From positions 43,096 to 107,095 of the forward strand of contig JAQUVX010000011.1 in assembly GCA_028693165.1 (NCBI GenBank): DNA of 64,000 nt, written 5' to 3'. The notes under the pieces were generated by a model. It did not search any database. It saw only the letters and a program-made list of their open reading frames with translations, and was not told the origin of the DNA. A program made the translations under genes and the position numbers. Source of the stretch: Lachnospiraceae bacterium (GTDB lineage Bacteria; Bacillota; Clostridia; Lachnospirales; Lachnospiraceae). Below are positions 57,864 to 64,000 of this stretch, piece after piece (the first letter of the stretch is position 1; every line of letters starts with the position of its first letter).

Positions 57864-57891
57864 GTGGTAATGTCGGGGATTTCCCTCCCAC
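57864..57891 (-). promoter_or_regulatory. Putative L1-binding site before rplK
   Basis: Second copy of the 28-base GTGGGAGGGAAATC...TACCAC element on the minus strand, immediately before the rplK ribosome site. Confidence 0.65.
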
Positions 57892-57919
57892 GAGCCGACT
57901 CATGTCAGCCTGTTTCATG

Positions 57920-58435
57920 TTACATGCGTTTCACTTCTGCGAAACTCAGCTCAACCGGTGTTTCACGGCCAAACATCTCTACGTTGATTGTAAGGGTTTT
58001 CTTTCCTTCATTGATCGACTTGACAGCTCCGATGGTATCTTTCCATGCACCGCCGGTGACCACGATGGTATCACCAACCTCAAAGCTTGCAACCGTCTCT
58101 CTCTTGCCAAAGCCAAGACTTGCCATCTCTTCTTCGCCAAGCGGCACCGGTTTGGATCCCGGTCCCACGAATCCAGTCACGCCGCGGGTATTACGCACCA
58201 CATACCATGTATCATCATTCATGATCATGTGAATCAGCACATAACCTGGGAACATTTTCTTGTCCGCCAGTTTTTCCACGCCGTTTTTCAGCTCTGCCAC
58301 TTCCAGCATCGGAACGGATACTTCAAGAATCTGGTCATGAAGATTCCGATTCTCGATCGTCTTCTCAATGTCAACTTTTACTTTGTTCTCGTAGCCTGAA
58401 TAGGTATGAACTACATACCACTTTGCTTCTGACAT
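57920..58435 (-). CDS. nusG: Transcription antitermination protein NusG
   Basis: 171 residues with an NGN domain (WYVVHTYSGYENKVKVDIEK) and a C-terminal KOW domain (FEVGDTIVVTGGAWKDTIGA). Binds RNA polymerase and couples it to Rho or the ribosome. In the usual secE-nusG-rplK order. Confidence 0.96.
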   Translation of the reverse strand: MSEAKWYVVHTYSGYENKVKVDIEKTIENRNLHDQILEVSVPMLEVAELKNGVEKLADKKMFPGYVLIHMIMNDDTWYVVRNTRGVTGFVGPGSKPVPLGEEEMASLGFGKRETVASFEVGDTIVVTGGAWKDTIGAVKSINEGKKTLTINVEMFGRETPVELSFAEVKRM

Positions 58436-58451
58436 CCTATCACCCTCGCCC

Positions 58452-58658
58452 TTACTTAATCATGAAGCTGAGGCCCCATTTGATAATGAAATCCAGGATT
58501 GCAATGATAATACCCAGTGCAGCAGATACCGCCAGTACAGCGATGGTCTGCTTGGTTACAGTTTCCTGGTCAGGCCATACGATTTTCTTGAACTCAGCTT
58601 TTAAACCCTTGAAAAAGCTCTGTTTTGGAGCTTTCTCAGTCCCTGTAGTTTCTCCCAT
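58452..58658 (-). CDS. secE: Preprotein translocase subunit SecE
   Basis: 68 residues: short cytoplasmic part with FFKGLKAEFKKIVWPDQETV and one membrane segment near the C-terminus. Clamps SecY. Located between rpmG and nusG as in most bacteria. Confidence 0.94.
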   Translation of the reverse strand: MGETTGTEKAPKQSFFKGLKAEFKKIVWPDQETVTKQTIAVLAVSAALGIIIAILDFIIKWGLSFMIK

Positions 58659-58670
58659 AATTCACACTCC

Positions 58671-58820
58671 TTACTTCGTTTCTTTGTGCAAAGTATGAGT
58701 CTTACAGAATCTACAATACTTTTTGGTTTCCATGCGATCCGGATGTGTCTTCTTATCCTTCGTCATGTTGTAGTTACGTTGTTTGCATTCTGTACATGCC
58801 AGTGTAATCTTTGTGCGCAC
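58671..58820 (-). CDS. rpmG: 50S ribosomal protein L33
   Basis: 49 residues starting at [21 protein letters not shown], then [17 protein letters not shown]. Two CxxC pairs identify the zinc-binding form. GGAGGTGG lies about 8 bases before the GTG. First gene of the secE-nusG-rplK-rplA unit. Confidence 0.95.
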   Translation of the reverse strand: MRTKITLACTECKQRNYNMTKDKKTHPDRMETKKYCRFCKTHTLHKETK

Positions 58821-58861
58821 GACTTCCACCTCCACTTGTTATTTTTCGTTGTTTTTCAGTC

Positions 58862-58969
58862 TTTTATGCTATGTCAGACCGCCCGGATGGGCTAAATTTG
58901 AGCATAAAAAAAAGACCTAAGCTCTTCCATTCGCCATACCACTATACCATATGAGAAACCATTCGTCAA
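58862..58969 (-). promoter_or_regulatory. rpmG-operon promoter and structured leader
   Basis: Promoter: TTGACG (58964-58969), 17 bases, TATAGT (58941-58946). The leader folds by TTTTATGCT/AGCATAAAA (58862-58870/58901-58909) around an inner GCCC-ATCC-GGGC hairpin. No further gene lies between here and the GNAT gene. Confidence 0.7.
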
Positions 58970-59034
58970 CTTATTTTTTCACGTTATTGCGCAGTCATTG
59001 CGTATGTTATCGAGCAGCCCTTTGCGCCCTCCAT

Positions 59035-59526
59035 TCACACCATCAGCTGGTAATTGACGACATCCAGCAGGCGGCCAAACTTCTCGCCCACCTCTTTCAT
59101 GGTTCCGCAGTATTCAAAACCGAATTCTTTGTGAAGCGCCACGCTGGCCGCATTGTCTCCGGTAATGACCGAAATGACCGTGTGGATGTCCTTCCGCGCT
59201 CTCGCTTCCGCCAGAATGTCAGCCATCAGGCGTCTTGCCACGCCCCGGCGGCGATAAGTGGTATCGACATATACCGACAGCTCCACCGTGGCTGCGTAGG
59301 CTTCTTTCTCGCGATAAGGCGACAGCGTTGCATACCCGGCCGTACAGCCGTCAATTTCGGCCACAATCAGCGGATGGTTGTCTTTGTTGTGGGCACGAAA
59401 CCATTCCATCCGCTCCTCCATCGTCTTGGCGTGCAGATCAAAGGTTGCGACTCCGTTTAATACCTCATAATTATAAATATCGAGCAGACGCGGCATATCC
59501 TGCTCTCTGGCAATTCGCACGATCAT
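59035..59526 (-). CDS. GNAT family N-acetyltransferase
   Basis: About 163 residues with the phosphinothricin acetyltransferase-like layout: MIVRIAREQDMPRLLDIYNY at the start, acetyl-CoA loop RRRGVARRLMADIL near residue 92, and HKEFGFEYCGTMKEVGEKFG near the end, typical of the Pat/YncA subgroup. Such enzymes N-acetylate small amines such as methionine analogues. Start chosen at MIVR with GGGGGAG ahead. Confidence 0.85.
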   Translation of the reverse strand: MIVRIAREQDMPRLLDIYNYEVLNGVATFDLHAKTMEERMEWFRAHNKDNHPLIVAEIDGCTAGYATLSPYREKEAYAATVELSVYVDTTYRRRGVARRLMADILAEARARKDIHTVISVITGDNAASVALHKEFGFEYCGTMKEVGEKFGRLLDVVNYQLMV

Positions 59527-59613
59527 AGAATTCTCCCCCTCTCGCTTCCCTGCAATGTTTCTTGCCAAAGTATAGCGCTTTTTTAGGCAGATGACAATTA
59601 AAATTTTCGCCGT

Positions 59614-60327
59614 TCAGCGGCCGCCGCCAATGCAGATCGTCAGAAAATGAATCTTCTGTACGCCTGCCTGCTTCAGGATCCGGGCACAGGCTTCTATGGT
59701 GCTTCCTGTTGTATAAATATCATCGATCAAAATCACGCATCCGGGAATCGGTCCATCCTGACGGGATGGCTGGAGGACAAACGCCTCCTGAAGATTGTTC
59801 AGCCGCTCGGCCGCACTCAAATCGCGCTGCGGAGCCGTCTTTTTGCTGCGGATCAAAAGCGCGGAATCCACCGGGATCTCCCAGTGGACGGACAGCCGCT
59901 TTGCCAGCTCCTCCGCCTGATTGAAGCCGCGGCTCCTGCGCCGACTGGGATGCACCGGAACGGGAACCAGCACGTCGGGACACCAGGAGGCTGCCAGTTT
60001 TCCAAACCGGTGGTTCATGGCTTCTGCATAAAAATCCAGATATTCCCGCTTGTTCTTATATTTAATGGCTGCCATGGAAGTCCGGGCAGTCTCGTTATAG
60101 TTGAGGAGCGCCGCTCCGGAATCGAACGTCCGCCTGTGGCGGCTGCAGTCCTGGCAGTATTCCACATGCTCCGCAAATACTTCCTTGCCGCATTTTCGGC
60201 AGGCCGGCTGCCGGACCGGCGACAGCTTCGGGATGCAGGAGGGGCAGATCAGCGCCCGTTCCGGCTGCACGATATCGCCGCAGACCGGGCAGCGGCGCGG
60301 AAACAGCAAATCCTTAACCACACTCAT
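59614..60327 (-). CDS. ComF family phosphoribosyltransferase-like protein
   Basis: About 237 residues. Four cysteine pairs form N-terminal zinc-finger-like sites (CPVCGD, CPSC, CRKCGK, CQDCSRH). The C-terminal PRTase fold has the PRPP loop CVILIDDIYTTGST. ComF proteins take part in DNA uptake in competent bacteria, and homologues are widespread. The ATG overlaps the recD2 stop (ATGA), so the two are coupled; a much longer start would lie inside recD2. Confidence 0.88.
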   Translation of the reverse strand: MSVVKDLLFPRRCPVCGDIVQPERALICPSCIPKLSPVRQPACRKCGKEVFAEHVEYCQDCSRHRRTFDSGAALLNYNETARTSMAAIKYKNKREYLDFYAEAMNHRFGKLAASWCPDVLVPVPVHPSRRRSRGFNQAEELAKRLSVHWEIPVDSALLIRSKKTAPQRDLSAAERLNNLQEAFVLQPSRQDGPIPGCVILIDDIYTTGSTIEACARILKQAGVQKIHFLTICIGGGR

Positions 60328-62573
60328 AGCTCCTCCATCCCCCTGTAAATCTCCTGAATCCGCAGCTTCAGCCCCGTGTAGCGGCGCTGCTCCACTTCGT
60401 TGTCCACCATATGCTGAAAAGTTTCCGGGATACCCACGAGACATACGCACGAACGGGCACGGGTCACTGCCGTGTAGATCAGATTGCGCGTCATCAGCAT
60501 CCGCGGACCCGAATGAACCGGAATGACCACTGCCGGATATTCGCTTCCCTGTGATTTGTGAATGGTGATCGCATAGGCCAGTTCCAGTTCTTCCAACTGC
60601 TTAAAGCTGTACTCCACCATCCTGCCCTCATCAAATTCCACCGTCAGCTCCTCCGCAAAGGCATTGATCTGGCGGATCGTGCCGATATCGCCATTGAACA
60701 CACCCGTTCCGGAATCAACTGGAATCCCATAGTGGTTTCGGGTCTCCCACTCAATCTGATAATTATTCTTAATCTGCATGACCTTGTCGCCCACGCGGTA
60801 GATCGTCCCTCCTGCTTCCTTCTCCGCCTTGGACGGGTCCTTCGGATTCAAATATTCCTGCAGGATTCCATTCAGACGTTCCACCCCCAGCGCGCCCTTG
60901 CGCATCGGCGTCAGGATCTGGATGTCAAACGGCTCCGCCTGCACATACCCCGGAAGCTTTTCTTTGACCAGGGTAATCATCGCATTGATGATCGCGTCCG
61001 GCTGATCCCGCCGGATAAACAGAAAATCATTGCTCCGCTTGCCGAGCATAATTTCTTCTCCCGCGTTGATCCGATGGGCGTTGACAATGATGTCGCTCTC
61101 CGCCGCCTGCCGGAAGATGTGCGTCAGCTTTACCATATTAAATGCGCCGGAATCAATCATATCATGCAGGACGTTTCCCGGACCGACGCTCGGAAGCTGG
61201 TTCACATCTCCCACCAGAATCAGGCGCGTACCCGGATTGACCGCGCGCAGCAGTGCATGCATAAGATGTATGTCCACCATGGAGGTCTCATCGATGATAA
61301 TGGCATCGGCATCCAGCGGATTTTCTTCATTGCGCTCAAAATGCATGCCGGAGGTATCTCCGTCCGCACCCGGCGCACCACTCAGCTCCAGCAGCCGATG
61401 AACGGTCCGCGCCTCATAGCCGGTCGCCTCCGTCATGCGCTTTGCCGCACGTCCGGTAGGAGCCGCCAGCAAAATCTCCATCTCCTCCTGCTCAAAATAC
61501 CGGATAATGGTATTGATGGTGGTGGTTTTACCGGTACCGGGACCTCCGGTAATGATCAAAAGGCCACTGTTGACCGCCTCAACAACCGCCTGAATCTGTA
61601 GCTCATCCGGCTCGATCTGCTCTTCTGCGCAGATCCGTTCCAGCTTCTTGCGTATCTCCGGCTCCGGTTCTGAACCGCGAATGTTCAAATCATGCAGCAT
61701 GCGCGCGGCATTCAGTTCCAGATAATAATACTGTGCGGCATAGATGTGACGGCTCTCAGCACGGCCATCTTCTCCCGCCTTGATCATGATCTTTTTTTCC
61801 ATCTGCAAATCCATCAGATGCTTTTCCATGACCGACGGATCCACCTGCAAAAGCTCCGACGCACCGCGCAGAAGCTCTTCCTGCGGCAGATAGGTATGCC
61901 CGTTTGCCACCGACTGCAAAAGTGTATAAAAAATCCCGCTTCGCACCCGAAAGTCTGAATCTGTAAAGATTCCCACCTTCTGTGCGATCTCATCTGCCAT
62001 CTTAAAGCCGACTCCCTGGATGTCATCCGCCAGCCGGTACGGATTTTCCTTGATAATCCCGTACAGCTTCGGTCCATATTCGTGATAGATTTTCAGGGAG
62101 AGGCCCATGGAAATGCCATAGTCCTGCAAAAACATCATGGCCTGGCGCTGCTCTTTCTTCGCCTCCATCTGATCCGAGATCGTCATCGCCAGCTTCTCGC
62201 TGATGCCCTTGACCTCCGCCAGACGCTCCGGCTCTTCCTCGATGATGCGAAATGTATCTGCTTTGAAGCGCCGGACAATCCGGGCCGCCAGCGCGGCTCC
62301 CACTCCGCGGATCGCGCCGGAGCCAAGATAGCGCTCCATGGAAGCGGTATCCTCCGGTGCCTTCAGCTCATACTGTTCCACCTGAATCTGATCGCCGTAG
62401 ATCGGATGATCGACCTGACGCCCGCTGGCTTCGATGAAATCCCCCTCACTGATATATGGAAAGATTCCTACCAGCACATAATCTTCGCCCTCTGAATTGA
62501 CATCCAGGATCGAATAGCCATTCTCTTCATTTCTGAATTTAATTTTTTCCACATATCCGTTTACGGTTGCCAT
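60324..62573 (-). CDS. recD2: ATP-dependent helicase RecD2
   Basis: About 749 residues. The long N-terminal extension, with an OB-like start (VNGYVEKIKFRNEENGYSIL) and helix-hairpin-helix repeats, marks the RecD2 class that works without RecBC. Motor motifs: GGPGTGKTTTINTI (Walker A), IIDETSMVD (Walker B), and LTYAITIHKSQGSEYP-like motif V/VI (AYAITIHKSQGSEYP). A 5'-3' DNA helicase. Start MATVNG with GGAG ahead is chosen over the upstream alternatives. Coupled to comF. Confidence 0.92.
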   Translation of the reverse strand: MATVNGYVEKIKFRNEENGYSILDVNSEGEDYVLVGIFPYISEGDFIEASGRQVDHPIYGDQIQVEQYELKAPEDTASMERYLGSGAIRGVGAALAARIVRRFKADTFRIIEEEPERLAEVKGISEKLAMTISDQMEAKKEQRQAMMFLQDYGISMGLSLKIYHEYGPKLYGIIKENPYRLADDIQGVGFKMADEIAQKVGIFTDSDFRVRSGIFYTLLQSVANGHTYLPQEELLRGASELLQVDPSVMEKHLMDLQMEKKIMIKAGEDGRAESRHIYAAQYYYLELNAARMLHDLNIRGSEPEPEIRKKLERICAEEQIEPDELQIQAVVEAVNSGLLIITGGPGTGKTTTINTIIRYFEQEEMEILLAAPTGRAAKRMTEATGYEARTVHRLLELSGAPGADGDTSGMHFERNEENPLDADAIIIDETSMVDIHLMHALLRAVNPGTRLILVGDVNQLPSVGPGNVLHDMIDSGAFNMVKLTHIFRQAAESDIIVNAHRINAGEEIMLGKRSNDFLFIRRDQPDAIINAMITLVKEKLPGYVQAEPFDIQILTPMRKGALGVERLNGILQEYLNPKDPSKAEKEAGGTIYRVGDKVMQIKNNYQIEWETRNHYGIPVDSGTGVFNGDIGTIRQINAFAEELTVEFDEGRMVEYSFKQLEELELAYAITIHKSQGSEYPAVVIPVHSGPRMLMTRNLIYTAVTRARSCVCLVGIPETFQHMVDNEVEQRRYTGLKLRIQEIYRGMEEL

Positions 62574-62596
62574 ATGCTCTGCTCCTGTATCGTTCC

Positions 62597-62623
62597 GCAC
62601 CGTAGGAACCTCGCCTATGGTGC
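62597..62623. other. Inverted repeat upstream of recD2
   Basis: GCACCGTAGG pairs with CCTATGGTGC. It is followed by AAGAAAGTCC, similar to the sequence after one hairpin of the cluster between leuA and the coiled-coil gene (GCAAAAAAGTCC). Possibly a dispersed repeat family or a terminator. Confidence 0.45.
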
Positions 62624-62671
62624 AAGAAAGTCCCGCGCCGCCCGGACACGAGACTTCCCTAAACTGTAATC

Positions 62672-63676
62672 TTAATATTCCTGCTGTTTACGGTCTCCAT
62701 GCTGGAATTCGATAAACTTGCCGGTGCCGATCGCCACGGCGGTCAGCGGGTCTTCCGCCACCATAGTCGTAATACCGGTCTTCTCCTCGATCAACTGATC
62801 CAGGCCGTTTAACAGGGAGCCACCGCCGGTCATCACGATACCACGATCAAAGATATCTGCTGCCAGCTCCGGTGGGGTGCGTTCCAGTACATTGTGCACG
62901 GCATCTACGATCTGAAGCGCCGGCTCTTTCAGTGCCTCCAGTGTCTCTTCCGAAGTTACCATGATGGTCTTTGGCAGACCTGTCACCAGATTTCGGCCGC
63001 GAACCTCCATCGTCAGGACTTCCGGTCTGCGGTATGCCGAACCGATATTGATCTTGATCTCCTCCGCGGTTCTCTCACCGATCAGGAGGTTATGCTTCTT
63101 TCTCATGTAACGAACCAGTGCCTCATCAAAGTCATCACCGGCAATCTTGATGGAAGTGCTGACTACCGTGCCGCCCAATGAGATCACGGCAACGTCTGCG
63201 GTACCGCCTCCGATATCTACGATCATGTTTCCACAGGCCTTGGAGATGTCGATACCGGCTCCGATCGCAGCCGCAACCGGCTCCTCGATGATAGATACGT
63301 CTCTGGCGCCTGCCTGATAGGTCGCATCCTCGACCGCCTTCTTCTCTACCTCAGTCGCACCGCTCGGAATGCAGACTGCAATACGCGGCTTGCGCAGGGT
63401 GCGCTTGCCGACCGCTTTATTGATAAAATATTTTAACATCTTTTCGGTTACGGTATAATCCGAAATCACGCCCTGGCGCAGCGGTCTCACTGCGATAATA
63501 TTGCCCGGGGTACGGCCGATCATCAGACGCGCTTCCTCACCGATCGCCATGATTTTGTTGGTATCACGATCGATTGCCACAACGGACGGCTCCTTCAACA
63601 CGACACCTTTTCCCTTAATATATACTAAAATGCTCGCCGTACCTAAATCGATACCGATGTCATTGGATACTAACAT
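62672..63676 (-). CDS. mreB: Rod shape-determining protein MreB/Mbl
   Basis: 334 residues with actin-fold signatures (DIGIDLGTASILVYI phosphate 1, MIVDIGGGTADVAVIS phosphate 2, IVMTGGGSLLNGL adenosine). Membrane-associated filament guiding lateral wall synthesis. mreC/mreD are not in the window, so an Mbl-type paralogue is possible. Confidence 0.93.
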   Translation of the reverse strand: MLVSNDIGIDLGTASILVYIKGKGVVLKEPSVVAIDRDTNKIMAIGEEARLMIGRTPGNIIAVRPLRQGVISDYTVTEKMLKYFINKAVGKRTLRKPRIAVCIPSGATEVEKKAVEDATYQAGARDVSIIEEPVAAAIGAGIDISKACGNMIVDIGGGTADVAVISLGGTVVSTSIKIAGDDFDEALVRYMRKKHNLLIGERTAEEIKINIGSAYRRPEVLTMEVRGRNLVTGLPKTIMVTSEETLEALKEPALQIVDAVHNVLERTPPELAADIFDRGIVMTGGGSLLNGLDQLIEEKTGITTMVAEDPLTAVAIGTGKFIEFQHGDRKQQEY

Positions 63677-63834
63677 TATTATTCCTCCTGTTTGTTCCTG
63701 TCAATTCCTCTTTTTCCAAAAAACAGATTTAATCTATCTTATTATATACAATATAAGCATTTTTTTAAAGGGTTTTTTAATTTTTTATTTTGTTTATGGT
63801 TTTTTTACGATGGGGACACATTTTTGTCACAAAT

Positions 63835-63935
63835 GTTCTTTATACTGTAAGTACATTATCCGAAAGGGTAATGAGCCGGATGTTTGACACCCTAAAGTCT
63901 CAAAAGCCTTGCCAGGCTTATTTTTTTATGTCAAA
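63835..63935 (+). ncRNA. Candidate structured leader RNA with intrinsic terminator
   Basis: Plus strand upstream of the divergent mreB gene. It has a hairpin ATTATCC-GAAA-GGGTAAT with a GNRA loop (63855-63872), a second imperfect stem GGATGT/ACACCC, then AAGCCT/AGGCTT followed by seven T (63904-63928). The class is not recognised. A downstream gene would lie beyond the right edge; the last 70 bases show no gene. Confidence 0.45.
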
Positions 63936-64000
63936 TATATTTTTATATCTTGCGTACTGTCGTACTATGTGATATACTTTAGATAGTTAGATACTATATA

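Noticed and set aside
58821-59034. tRNA gene between rpmG and the GNAT gene
   Set aside because: No cloverleaf or T-loop; the stems belong to the rpmG leader.

Overview
The window is a Gram-positive Clostridia chromosome segment, most likely from a gut Lachnospiraceae. The evidence is the gene order (rho, rpmE, DUF1385, prmC, prfA), cell-wall-repeat proteins of the choline-binding type, a fused choline-activation enzyme, class B sortase, recD2, mreB and GGAGG-type ribosome binding sites. The genus cannot be fixed from the sequence alone.

Layout. (1) 0-23.2 kb: a long surface-polysaccharide operon transcribed right to left from a promoter near 23.18 kb. It starts with a polyprenyl-phosphate sugar transferase, followed by glycosyltransferases, a Wzm/Wzt-like ABC exporter, a coiled-coil methyltransferase, acyltransferases, UDP-glucose dehydrogenase and a nucleotidyltransferase. 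Three members are broken: a UDP-galactopyranose mutase with large internal deletions, a truncated galactofuranosyltransferase-like gene, and a large membrane protein gene with a poly-G frameshift and a stop codon. (2) 23.3-32.0 kb: three related cell-wall-repeat surface proteins (A and B on +, C on -) share an almost identical ~200 bp 5' block. A tyrosine recombinase and a Wzy/ligase-like gene lie between A and B. (3) 32.2-35.3 kb: a wHTH-LicC-LicA fusion (phosphocholine activation) and a fourth cell-wall-repeat protein. (4) 35.3-46.7 kb: leuA, a coiled-coil repeat protein, glmM, rfbD-rfbB-rfbA, sortase B, prfA-prmC-DUF1385-rpmE. (5) 46.8-55.2 kb: rho, rarA, polysaccharide deacetylase, a PTS EIIBA protein without EIIC, tagaturonate reductase, a cold-shock gene with a long leader hairpin, an FtsL-like protein and a LysR regulator. 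(6) 55.4-64 kb: rpmG-secE-nusG-rplK-rplA and rplJ-rplL with ribosomal leaders, GNAT, comF, recD2, mreB.

Main hunt result: region 2 looks like a recombinase-driven antigen switch. All three shared 5' blocks carry a perfect -10 box (TATAAT) inside or beside an inverted repeat. Only the copy in front of gene C has a matching -35 box (TTGATA, 17 bp spacing). In copies A and B the same position reads CCAATA, and the homology among the three copies ends inside that hexamer. Inversion between the C copy (minus strand) and the A or B copy (plus strand) would place another protein body behind the single complete promoter. An inverted 3' tail of a further homologue beside the recombinase suggests past rearrangement. 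Repeat proteins that probably bind phosphocholine, the enzyme that activates phosphocholine, and the polysaccharide operon that could carry it are all adjacent, so the region reads as one cell-surface module. The switch is inferred from sequence only.
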